Shown piece by piece: positions 1 through 5,767 of a DNA stretch of 10,487 bases. Every line of letters starts with the position of its first letter. Within the stretch, counting starts at the first letter, position 1. The notes under the pieces are model-generated. The model did no database searches and was not told where the DNA came from. It saw only the letters and a list, made by a program, of their open reading frames with translations. Made by a program: the position numbers and the translations under genes. Source of the DNA: RGIG3009 sp045578625 (GTDB taxonomy: Bacteria > Bacillota > Clostridia > Oscillospirales > Acutalibacteraceae); assembly GCA_045578625.1 (NCBI GenBank), contig JAZNKN010000039.1:1-10487 (forward strand), given 5' to 3'.

Positions 1-614
1 GGATGATGAATGAATAAACTTTGCCCTTTGTGATAATGCTGGTAAGAATGATAACTATAAACGGCGAGAAGCGGAAATTCTGCTATTAACTGTAAACATT
101 GACGTAGGATATTTGCAGTGGAAATATCATCAGGGTTATCATCATAAGCATAAAGAGCCAATACACTTCTTGACAAAATGTTCATCATATCCTTGCCGGG
201 AGCTTTGAGAATCATATCACGTACAAAGGAAGGCGGCAAAGAACGGTAAAACGATAGTTGTTCACAAAAACGATTCAATTCATCGCTTGTTGGAAGTTTA
301 GAAAACAAAAGCAAAAATACAGTTTCCTCAAAACCGGGACGGCTATCAGAAACAAAACCTTTTACAAGGTCACGAACATTGATGCCTCTGTAATAAAGCT
401 GGCCTTCGCAAGGAATATCATTTCCTTCGGCATCCTTTTTCTTGGCTTTTATGCAAGACACCTCGGTGAGTCCGGCAACAACGCCATTACCGTCAATGTC
501 ACGTAGTCCACGCTTTACATCGTGCTTTGTATACATATCCGGAATAATATGATTACTTATATCTGATAGAGACGCAAGTTCTTTTATATACGGTGTAATT
601 TCGGAATAGCTCAT
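1..614 (-). CDS. gltA: Citrate synthase, 5' part only (runs off left edge)
   Basis: Citrate synthase condenses acetyl-CoA and oxaloacetate to citrate in the cytosol, which in anaerobes mainly feeds 2-oxoglutarate and glutamate synthesis. I translated the minus strand from the ATG at 614-612. It gives 204 residues open to the window edge, beginning MSYSEITPYIKELASLSDIS. The stretches GVVAGLTEVSCIKAKKK (about residues 43-59) and GQLYYRGINVRDLVKGF (about 69-85) are typical of the long clostridial Si-type citrate synthases with an N-terminal extension. The catalytic His and Asp residues lie in the missing C-terminal half, so activity cannot be judged. The start is supported by AAGGAGGA (621-628) six bases upstream and a sigma-A promoter just beyond. 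The gene forms its own transcription unit. The family is clear; the split between citrate and 2-methylcitrate synthase is not resolvable here. Confidence 0.85.
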   Translation of the reverse strand, partial: MSYSEITPYIKELASLSDISNHIIPDMYTKHDVKRGLRDIDGNGVVAGLTEVSCIKAKKKDAEGNDIPCEGQLYYRGINVRDLVKGFVSDSRPGFEETVFLLLFSKLPTSDELNRFCEQLSFYRSLPPSFVRDMILKAPGKDMMNILSRSVLALYAYDDNPDDISTANILRQCLQLIAEFPLLAVYSYHSYQHYHKGQSLFIHH

Positions 615-650
615 TACATTTCCTCCTTATATAACAATATTCTGTAAAAT

Positions 651-679
651 ATTATACCATATTTTATTTCTAACAACAA
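651..679 (-). promoter_or_regulatory. Sigma-A promoter of the citrate synthase gene
   Basis: On the minus strand a -35 box TTGTTG (674-679) is followed by a 17-base spacer and a perfect -10 box TATAAT (651-656). TGG just before the -10 makes it an extended -10. Transcription would start near 644, leaving a leader of about 30 bases with the AAGGAGGA ribosome binding site. Confidence 0.75.
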
Positions 680-700
680 GAGTATTAATTGTTCGTGGTT

Positions 701-739
701 ATAAAAATAAGCGGTATGGCTTATTTGACCACACCGCTT
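701..739 (-). terminator. Hairpin terminator after the aquaporin remnant
   Basis: An 11-base-pair stem with one A-C mismatch (709-719 with 729-739) has a 9-base loop. On the minus strand it is followed by the T-rich run ATTTTTAT (701-708). It sits between the aquaporin stop (787) and the citrate synthase promoter, so it separates those units. The other side is also T-rich, so it may work in both directions. Confidence 0.65.
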
Positions 740-786
740 TTATAGCTTCGATAAAGTATTCTCAGTTGATATTTCTTAATTCCGCT

Positions 787-1044
787 TTATTCAGCTTTCT
801 TGCTGTCAAGGAATTTATACACGAGTGCTGCAAGAACACCACCAACCAAAGGTGCTACCAAGAACACCCAAACATTTGCAAGAGCATCGCCACCAACAAA
901 TAGAGCGGGGCCGAAGCTACGAGCAGGGTTAACAGAGGTTCCGGTGAAGGAAATGCCAAGGATATGTACGAGAGTCAAGGTCAAGCCTATTACAATGCCT
1001 GAAACAGCGCCAATAAGGTATAATACCGTTACGGATGGTAAGTC
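787..1044 (-). pseudogene. Aquaporin/glycerol facilitator family, 3' remnant
   Basis: Members of the MIP family form tetrameric membrane channels for water or glycerol. The minus-strand frame from 1044 to the stop at 787 reads as the last third of such a channel. It has a membrane helix LIGAVSGIVIGLTLTLVHIL, the second half-helix with the NPA box and its Arg (TSVNPARSFGPALF), and a final membrane helix (NVWVFLVAPLVGGVLAALVY) with a short SKKAE tail. About 75-85 residues are present, against roughly 220-250 in the family. The first NPA box and the first half of the protein are absent. An in-frame TAA lies at 1045-1047 and the sequence upstream shows no MIP similarity. No in-frame ATG or ribosome binding site is seen, only a TTG at 984. 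I read it as a gene truncated at its 5' end by a rearrangement near 1020-1045. A metagenomic assembly break is the alternative. Confidence 0.75.
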
Positions 1045-1180
1045 TTAAAATGACCACATATTTTTGTTGTGTTATTCCGTTGTTTTGGATTGGAATTTTT
1101 ATTGTTTTTACGACCACATTTCAACCCACAGAGCCGAATGAAGCACACGGAAACAGTGGAGATAAGATGCCCAAAGACGA

Positions 1181-1202
1181 TGGTTTTTCGGAATAAAAAC
1201 CA
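1181..1202. repeat. Short inverted repeat beside the integration scar
   Basis: TGGTTTTT (1181-1188) and AAAAACCA (1195-1202) form a perfect 8-base inverted repeat with a 6-base loop, about 43 bases before the tRNA fragment. The surrounding 1045-1244 stretch has no coding sequence that I recognise. It also holds two GACCACAT copies, near 1050 and 1111, about 61 bases apart. An integrase arm site or a weak terminator are both possible. Confidence 0.35.
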
Positions 1203-1244
1203 CTATATGTAGTATAAACGACTAAAAGATAACTATATCTTGCT

Positions 1245-1290
1245 GTTCGGGACCAAGAGGCCGTGGGTTCAAGTCCCGTCACTCCGACCA
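1245..1290 (+). tRNA. tRNA-Pro(CGG), 3' half only (probable attachment-site scar)
   Basis: The sequence matches a tRNA from base 31 to the CCA end. It shows the anticodon loop TTCGGGA (1246-1252) with anticodon CGG, the 3' side of the anticodon stem CCAAG, variable loop AGGCC, T-arm GTGGG-TTCAAGT-CCCGT, acceptor strand CACTCCG, discriminator A and an encoded CCA. The 5' half is missing. The five bases before the loop are TGCTG instead of the CTTGG needed to pair with CCAAG, and no CGGAGTG acceptor strand or D-arm lies upstream. The fragment cannot be a working tRNA. Tyrosine recombinases of islands and phages commonly recombine within the 3' half of tRNA genes and leave such a duplicate at the far end of the element. 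By this logic DNA left of 1245 is the insert and DNA right of 1290 is the original downstream flank. Confidence 0.8.
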
Positions 1291-1325
1291 GAAAAACCTC
1301 CGATGTTATGCATCGGAGGTTTTTC
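1291..1325 (+). terminator. Terminator of the former tRNA-Pro gene
   Basis: A perfect 10-base-pair stem (ACCTCCGATG 1296-1305 with 1311-1320) and loop TTATG are flanked by five A on the left and five T on the right. It begins just after the tRNA CCA, as expected for a single tRNA gene. The A and T runs make it usable from both sides. Confidence 0.8.
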
Positions 1326-1329
1326 AACT

Positions 1330-1506
1330 AAATCCACCCTTGCGGGTGGGTGAAATATTGCTTCGCAATGTGAAATACGCCTTCGGCGTGTGAAATTCGC
1401 CTCGACGGCGAGTGGGTGGATTTAATTTCACTTGATGCGTCAGCATCAAATTTCACAATTTCCGCAAGAAAATTATTTCACCGTGAGCGCAAGCATTCGA
1501 TTTCAC
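1330..1506. repeat. Regular array of GTGAAAT / ATTTCAC heptamers separated by small hairpins
   Basis: Three GTGAAAT copies lie at 1350, 1370 and 1390 (period exactly 20). Four copies of the reverse complement ATTTCAC lie at 1425, 1450, 1475 and 1500 (period exactly 25). Each gap is a small palindrome. The left gaps have stems ATTGC/GCAAT, ACGCC/GGCGT and TCGCC/GGCGA. The right gaps have TTGATGC/GCATCAA (7 base pairs, loop GTCA) and two imperfect stems with GCAA loops. The left half is enclosed by AAATCCACCC (1330-1339) and its complement GGGTGGATTT (1414-1423). CCACCC can also pair locally with GGGTGG (1344-1349). The heptamers can pair in nested order (1390/1425, 1370/1450, 1350/1475), giving a tree-like fold. 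The periods are not multiples of three and no gene is seen. I do not recognise it as a named family; a non-autonomous element, recombination site or structured RNA are all possible. Confidence 0.8.
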
Positions 1507-1648
1507 TAACAACTACGAGGGTTCGAATTCATGCGCGAAAATGCCGAAAATATCTTTTTCTAGCGGAACTTGAACCGTAAGAGGGCTCATACCAAGCGAA
1601 ACGATTCAAAAGTATTGCATAAATTTTTTCTCTATGATAAAATAAGCC

Positions 1649-1760
1649 TGCGACACAACTTAATATTGGGGCAAACTGCAGGAGAAGTGTTTTTTGTTTC
1701 GGTAAAAACACATTCTCTGTTTTGGCTTTCTCTTGTAGTTTGTCAGAAGTTGTGTCGCAG
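1649..1760. repeat. 112-base imperfect palindrome with 14-base perfect ends (MITE-like)
   Basis: CTGCGACACAACTT (1649-1662) is repeated inverted and perfectly at 1747-1760. Inside, CAAACTGCAGGAGAA (1672-1686) matches the inverted CAAACTACAAGAGAA (from about 1743 downward) at 13 of 15 positions. The centre has GTGTTTTT (1687-1694) paired with AAAAACAC (1704-1711). The whole unit would fold into one long hairpin with unequal internal loops. Small size, long terminal inverted repeats and no coding capacity fit a miniature transposable element or a collapsed insertion sequence. I see no convincing target duplication: the flanks are AAATAAGC on the left and CAATCGGA on the right. A regulatory hairpin is the alternative. 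Confidence 0.6.
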
Positions 1761-1783
1761 CAATCGGAGTTATGTGTTTTTCG

Positions 1784-1811
1784 GTGCGTAGCTTCGGCTG
1801 CGCACTTTTTT
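1784..1811 (+). terminator. Strong hairpin terminator just before the lipoprotein gene
   Basis: The stem GTGCGTAGC / GCTGCGCAC (9 pairs, one T-G wobble) with a TTCG tetraloop spans 1784-1805 and is followed by six T (1806-1811). It is a textbook factor-independent terminator. No convincing gene ends upstream. It lies only 20 bases before the start codon of the next gene, so it could act as an attenuator in that gene's leader. Confidence 0.75.
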
Positions 1812-1831
1812 ATTTTAGGTGGAAGCAGTAA

Positions 1832-2437
1832 GTGACAAGAATTATAGCGGTAATTATAGTTTTTATGTTGGTATTAAGTTTAACTGCATGTGAAAATACC
1901 GAAAAATCCAGACATAAAGACGATGATGAAAACGATAAAAATCCTTTGTCTGTAATCATCGAAAAGACGGGGGTTCAAAAATTAACCGAATACTTACTGG
2001 AAAATGGCGCGAATTATCAAGGCATATATCAAATAATTGAGATGGGAACAAACAACTGTACCGTCATCTCTTGCGCCCAAGATAATACAATATCGTTTTA
2101 TTACTCGCATGATAGCTCCGGCAAAGAAACGTCGGTTTCCCTTGATTTGTACGAAGGAAGCGTGACACAAACAGTATCGTTTACATATGAAGAGTTGGGA
2201 TATACTATTACGGCTAACGGAACAATCGGTACCACTCTTGTCAATGTTGACGACTGCTCTGTAGTGGGAATCACTTATCGAGATAATTGCCCATCATACG
2301 TGACAGACGAATCCATAGAAGCGGTCGTCAACGGTTTTTTCCCAACAGCAACCAAAGCAATGTTGGCATCAGTAAACGCTATGTTAGCAGAATACGTTGG
2401 GATCGAATTAAAAGATTTAGGATTTACGAATTGGTAA
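1832..2437 (+). CDS. Hypothetical secreted lipoprotein
   Basis: The 201-residue protein begins with a short basic start (MTR), a hydrophobic stretch IIAVIIVFMLVLSL and the lipobox LTAC, so Cys20 should be lipidated by Lgt after cleavage by signal peptidase II. That places the protein on the outer face of the membrane. An acidic, Lys-rich linker (about 21-37, with a DDDEND run) follows, then a soluble domain of about 160 residues. I do not recognise a family in it and see no catalytic motif. It contains three cysteines after the lipobox and an Ala-rich C-terminal part (about 170-190). The start is GTG at 1832, since TAA lies directly upstream in frame and AGGTGG (1817-1822) fits as ribosome binding site. 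A start at Met12 would destroy the signal peptide. The gene stands alone, is AT-rich like its surroundings and unlike the genes to its right, and may belong to the accessory region. Confidence 0.7.
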   Translation: MTRIIAVIIVFMLVLSLTACENTEKSRHKDDDENDKNPLSVIIEKTGVQKLTEYLLENGANYQGIYQIIEMGTNNCTVISCAQDNTISFYYSHDSSGKETSVSLDLYEGSVTQTVSFTYEELGYTITANGTIGTTLVNVDDCSVVGITYRDNCPSYVTDESIEAVVNGFFPTATKAMLASVNAMLAEYVGIELKDLGFTNW

Positions 2438-2511
2438 ATATATGAACTCTATGGTTATAACAAAATTCCTAAATGCTGTACTTTTATCTCGGTTTTCTTT
2501 GTTTTGTTATT

Positions 2512-2610
2512 CTGTGCGTCCGTGAGTTGGGGCGGCAGTCTGTGTCCCGAACCAAGGGTGAGGGACCAGGTAACGCTTGCGAGCGCCGCCGGTGGCGGAT
2601 GGGTGCACAG
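2512..2610. other. GC-rich candidate structured element upstream of mscS
   Basis: Nested pairings are visible: CTGTGC (2512-2517) with GCACAG (2605-2610), GGCGGC (2531-2536) with GCCGCC (2585-2590), GTCCC (2544-2548) with GGGAC (2562-2566), and CGCT/AGCG (2574-2577 with 2582-2585). An alternative hairpin CCGCC/GGCGG (2586-2590 with 2594-2598) would compete with the second helix. The layout resembles a closing stem with two inner hairpins. I match it to no known riboswitch or small RNA. The likely mscS promoter lies just downstream, so it would be outside that messenger unless another promoter exists. The rest of the 2438-2676 gap holds only a 9-base AT-rich inverted repeat (2457-2465 with 2502-2510). 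Confidence 0.3.
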
Positions 2611-2613
2611 GGA

Positions 2614-2642
2614 TTGCATTTCGGGGTCGATTGCGGTATACT
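2614..2642 (+). promoter_or_regulatory. Sigma-A promoter of mscS
   Basis: TTGCAT (2614-2619), a 17-base spacer and TATACT (2637-2642) form a good sigma-A promoter. A second TATACT overlaps at 2642-2647. The leader would be about 28 bases, with GAGGTG (2663-2668) as ribosome binding site before the ATG at 2677. Confidence 0.65.
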
Positions 2643-2676
2643 ATACTGGTAATCTGCCATGTGAGGTGCTGTTACG

Positions 2677-3456
2677 ATGACTTGGGAAAAGGTCTGGGCG
2701 TTTGTTCAACCGTTTACCAATACCGTGTTGGTGTGCGTGATCGGTTATTTTTTAGTGCGGCTGCTGGCCCGCATCGTGAGCCGTCCGTTTGTTCGGGCCA
2801 AGTTTGACGATTCGCTGGTGCGGTTCGTCCGCAAAGCGATCAAGATCGTCGGCTACGTGCTGGTGTTTGTCACGGCGCTTGCGACGCTCGGTGTGCCTAC
2901 CACCAGCCTGGCGGCAACGCTGTCCGGTGCGGCGCTGGCCATCGGCGTAGCGCTCAAGGATTCGCTGAGCAACGTCGCCGGCGGTATCATTCTGCTGTTT
3001 GTCCCCCGCTTTGTCACCGGCGATTACATCGCCACCGACGGTGACGAGGGTACGGTCATCAACATTGATCTGATGCACACAGTGATCCAGACGGTGGATA
3101 ACAAGCAGGTCAGCATTCCCAACGGTATCCTCGCCAACAGCCACATCACCAACTACTCTCACGAAAAGACCCGACGGTTGGATCTACTGGTACCGTTGGC
3201 GTATGAGGCAGACGTGGAGGCGGCGAAGCGCATTGCCATGGAGGTCGTCACGCAGCATCCGCTCACCAAGGCCGAGCCCGACGCGCCGTTTGTGCGGCTG
3301 CGCAGCTACAGTGAGCATACCATGAGCCTCACCGTGCGCGTATGGTGCAACGCCGCTGATTACTGGACGCTGCACTATGATCTGATGGAGCAGCTGCACG
3401 CGGCATTTACGGAACATGGCATTGCTCTCCCCAACCGAAAGGAGCAGCGTCTGTGA
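2677..3456 (+). CDS. mscS: Small-conductance mechanosensitive channel, MscS family
   Basis: MscS channels sit in the cytoplasmic membrane as heptamers and open under membrane tension, releasing solutes during sudden osmotic downshift. The 259-residue protein is close to the E. coli length of 286. Membrane helices are at about residues 11-33 and 53-74. The pore-lining third helix is at about 78-110 and contains the conserved Gly/Ala-packed stretch GAALAIGVALKDSLSNVAGG. The cytosolic beta domain follows, with VTGDYI, the EGTV turn (124-127), IPNG (147-150) and ILANSHITNYS, then the alpha/beta domain to the C-terminus. The ATG at 2677 has GAGGTG upstream and begins just before the first helix. 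It is a single-gene unit with its own promoter and converges on argS. It is the first GC-rich gene right of the composition step. Confidence 0.92.
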   Translation: MTWEKVWAFVQPFTNTVLVCVIGYFLVRLLARIVSRPFVRAKFDDSLVRFVRKAIKIVGYVLVFVTALATLGVPTTSLAATLSGAALAIGVALKDSLSNVAGGIILLFVPRFVTGDYIATDGDEGTVINIDLMHTVIQTVDNKQVSIPNGILANSHITNYSHEKTRRLDLLVPLAYEADVEAAKRIAMEVVTQHPLTKAEPDAPFVRLRSYSEHTMSLTVRVWCNAADYWTLHYDLMEQLHAAFTEHGIALPNRKEQRL

Positions 3457-3530
3457 GCTGCACGCGGATATCGATACCGACAAGCTGCGGATCATCGCGG
3501 CGATCGAAGTATTTGGATACAGGAAAACAA

Positions 3531-3575
3531 TGAGCCGCCCCCAATTGTGCGGACAGCACAATTGGGGGCGGCTCA
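3531..3575. terminator. Long hairpin between convergent mscS and argS
   Basis: A perfect 20-base-pair stem (3531-3550 with 3556-3575) and loop GGACA hold the core CCCCCAATTG and its complement. On the minus strand the tail is TTGTTTTCC, on the plus strand CTTTCG, so T runs are modest but present on both sides. Its place between the 3' ends of two convergent genes fits a shared bidirectional terminator. The plain 74 bases before it (3457-3530) show nothing else. Confidence 0.7.
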
Positions 3576-3599
3576 CTTTCGTCATCGGGCGACTGATTG

Positions 3600-5339
3600 T
3601 TACATGCTTTCGGGAGCGTCGATCTTGAGCATCGTCAGCACGTTTTTGAGAGCGATACGGGTGGCCTGACACAGCGCCAAACGCGCTTGCTGCAGCGCCG
3701 CATCGACACCGCGGACGCGGCAGGCATTGTAGAATTTGTGGAACAGCGTAGCCAATTCCTGCGCATACCGTGTCATACCGGCCGGATCCTGCGCCTTGGC
3801 ACAAGCCACGACCTCCGCCTCGTACGCGGTCAGGTGACGGATCAGCTCACGCTCCTCCGGTGCCGTGAGCAGACTCAGCGTTTCCTGCGTTGTGTCGGTC
3901 AGGCTGACACCGTCCTCCGCCAGTGTGCGGAAGATAGAACACAGCCGTGCATGGGCGTACTGAACGTAGTATACAGGATTGGAGGAGGATTGCTCGATCG
4001 CCAGACCGAGGTCAAAGTCCATTTGGGTATTCGCTTCACGCAGATTGAAGAAGAAGCGGGCGGCATCCACCGGCACCTCATCCAGCAGATCGGCCAACTG
4101 GATCGCCTTACCGGAGCGCTTGGACATACGCACGATCTCGCCGTCGCGCATCAAGCGCACCAGCTGCATCAGCGTGATCTGCAGCTTTTCGCCGTCCAGA
4201 CCGATGGCATCCATCGCGCCCTTCATACGCGCCACGTGGCCGTGGTGATCCGCGCCCCACACGTCGATGCAGGTGTCAAAGCCGCGGGCAAATTTGTTGC
4301 GGTGGTAAGCAATATCGGCGGCAAAATAGGTGGGGTTGCCGTTGGCGCGCACCAGCACCTCGTCCTTGATACCTTCTTCAACACCGTCGCGGTTCAGGTG
4401 CTTTTTCGCTTGATATTTTTCGCCGTATTCGCCGGCACGATACCAGAGCGCGCCGTCCTTTTCATAGGTCAGACCGCGCTCGGTCAACAGAGCGATGACC
4501 TCCGCCAGCTCACCGTTTTCGTGCAGGGTGGATTCGGTGAACCACCGATCGTACACGATGCGGTACTTGGCCATATCCTGCTTCATTTTCTCAATGTTCA
4601 GCGGCAGCGCATACGCCACCAACGCCGCGCGGCGCTCGGCCTCGTCTGCCTCCACGTAGCGATCGCCGTGAATGGCGGCAAAGTTTTTGGCGTGCTCGCG
4701 GATATCGTCACCGTGGTACGCATCCTCCGGCATCGGCACGGCATCCTCGCCGCGATACAATTGCAGGTAGCGCACCTCCAGTGACAGACCGAATTTTTCG
4801 ATCTGGTTGCCGGCATCGTTGATGTAGAACTCGCGCCACACCTCGTAACCGGCCGCCTCCAGCACCGCCGCCAAACAATCACCCAGCGCGCCGCCGCGGG
4901 CGTTGCCCATGTGCATCGGGCCGGTGGGGTTGGCGGAAACGAACTCCACCATCACCTTTTTACCGGCACCGTAGTCACTGCGACCGTAGGCCTCGCCCTC
5001 CGCCAACACCGCCGCTACCGCGTCGGCATAATAGGCCGGAGACAGAAAAAAGTTGAGGAAGCCGGGACCCGCCACTTCGGCGCGCTCCAGATACGTTCCC
5101 GCGAGATCCAGATGGGCAACAAGGCAATCCGCGATCATACGCGGGGCCTTGCGGAAGGCGCGCGCCGACACCATCGCGGCATTGGCAGCGAGATCGCCGT
5201 GCGACCGGTCTGCCGGCACCTCCACGGTAAAATCGGGCAACGGCTCGTCCGGCAATTCACCGGCGGCCACCGCCGCTTTCAGCGCGGCGTTCAACACGTC
5301 ACGCAGTTGTTGTTCGGTTTGTTTGGCAATGGGGTTCAT
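3600..5339 (-). CDS. argS: Arginine--tRNA ligase
   Basis: A class I aminoacyl-tRNA synthetase that charges tRNA-Arg with arginine in the cytosol. The 579-residue protein is full length. An N-terminal Add-1 domain recognising the tRNA D-loop covers about 1-110. The HIGH box is SANPTGPMHMGNARG (135-149, with H143 and G145). YINDAGNQ (172-179), WGADHHGHV (361-369) and the KMSKS-equivalent MSKRSG (405-410) complete the Rossmann catalytic core. The helical anticodon-binding domain follows and ends in the usual style with IDAPESM. Arg enzymes often have weakly conserved KMSKS boxes, so MSKRSG is not a defect. The ATG at 5339 overlaps the stop of the DUF1934 gene by ATGA (5336-5339), with AAGGAAG upstream, so translation is probably coupled. 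It is the last gene of the murI-DUF1934-argS operon. Confidence 0.97.
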   Translation of the reverse strand: MNPIAKQTEQQLRDVLNAALKAAVAAGELPDEPLPDFTVEVPADRSHGDLAANAAMVSARAFRKAPRMIADCLVAHLDLAGTYLERAEVAGPGFLNFFLSPAYYADAVAAVLAEGEAYGRSDYGAGKKVMVEFVSANPTGPMHMGNARGGALGDCLAAVLEAAGYEVWREFYINDAGNQIEKFGLSLEVRYLQLYRGEDAVPMPEDAYHGDDIREHAKNFAAIHGDRYVEADEAERRAALVAYALPLNIEKMKQDMAKYRIVYDRWFTESTLHENGELAEVIALLTERGLTYEKDGALWYRAGEYGEKYQAKKHLNRDGVEEGIKDEVLVRANGNPTYFAADIAYHRNKFARGFDTCIDVWGADHHGHVARMKGAMDAIGLDGEKLQITLMQLVRLMRDGEIVRMSKRSGKAIQLADLLDEVPVDAARFFFNLREANTQMDFDLGLAIEQSSSNPVYYVQYAHARLCSIFRTLAEDGVSLTDTTQETLSLLTAPEERELIRHLTAYEAEVVACAKAQDPAGMTRYAQELATLFHKFYNACRVRGVDAALQQARLALCQATRIALKNVLTMLKIDAPESM

Positions 5340-5767
5340 TCAGACACTTCCTTAACCGTGATTTCCATCGTATTTTCAAATGCTTCCGCGCCCGGCGTAT
5401 CTACGCGATACTGCGCGGTGATCCGACCGCCTCGGGGCGTCAGCTCATTGGTCACCGTATCGCACCGGATCTGCATATCCAGCGCGCCGTACAGCGTATC
5501 GTACCGGCAGGGATGACAGCACCCCGCCTCCATCAGCATGCGGGAATGGATGGTCGAGCTCTGCCGCTCCACCGAGACACGCTCTCCCACGGCCATCACA
5601 CGCACCGCTGCACCGGAGGTCTCCTCCGGATCGCCGTCCGGCGGCTCAACGTAGCGCAGGCAAAGCCCCGCCTCCGTTTCCTCCAGCAAGCCGATCGCCG
5701 TAAACCGCGTTTCGACGCAGTCGCCGTCCATCGTCTGGCGGGTCAAAAAATCCACTGTCACCTTCAT
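5336..5767 (-). CDS. DUF1934 (YwiB-like) beta-barrel protein
   Basis: The 143-residue protein fits the DUF1934 family, whose best known member is B. subtilis YwiB, a small calycin-like beta-barrel of unknown function encoded beside argS. Visible signs are the alternating hydrophobic and polar beta-strand pattern, the opening KVTVDFLTRQTMDGD, the central FTAIGLLEE...LCLRY strands and the C-terminal GRITAQYRVDT strand followed by TMEITVKE. Length is normal. No signal peptide or membrane segment is present. The start overlaps the end of murI by ATGA (5764-5767), with GGAGGAAATGG upstream as ribosome binding site, and its end overlaps argS in the same way. The family call rests on length, pattern and the conserved argS neighbourhood more than on a signature motif. 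Confidence 0.75.
   Translation of the reverse strand: MKVTVDFLTRQTMDGDCVETRFTAIGLLEETEAGLCLRYVEPPDGDPEETSGAAVRVMAVGERVSVERQSSTIHSRMLMEAGCCHPCRYDTLYGALDMQIRCDTVTNELTPRGGRITAQYRVDTPGAEAFENTMEITVKEVSE

Noticed and set aside
258..506. Plus-strand open frame of 82 codons
   Set aside because: It lies antisense inside the clearly coding citrate synthase gene and has no convincing start.
1121..1327. Minus-strand open frame of 68 codons reading ...VTGLEPTASWSRTARYSY...
   Set aside because: It is the antisense of the tRNA-Pro half and its terminator. The GLEP-SW-R pattern is a well-known false product of tRNA 3' ends.
1330..1506. CRISPR array
   Set aside because: The heptamers are too short, occur in both orientations, and the spacers are palindromes and not unrelated sequences. 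There are no cas genes.
1517..1530. GGGTTCGAATTC resembling a tRNA T-arm
   Set aside because: The loop-like bases are present but the T stem and acceptor strand do not pair, and no CCA follows.
1570..1791. Plus-strand open frame of 73 codons starting with TTG
   Set aside because: It has no ribosome binding site, crosses both arms of the 112-base palindrome and ends inside a terminator stem.
2544..2558. Inverted match of GTTCGGGAC to the tRNA-Pro fragment, considered as a second attachment site
   Set aside because: Only nine bases match, the orientation is opposite, and no stem can form. Chance is sufficient in 10 kb.
3597..4784. Plus-strand open frame of 395 codons
   Set aside because: It is a long mirror frame of argS, rich in His, Arg and Gln as expected for the antisense of GC-rich coding DNA, with no family resemblance.
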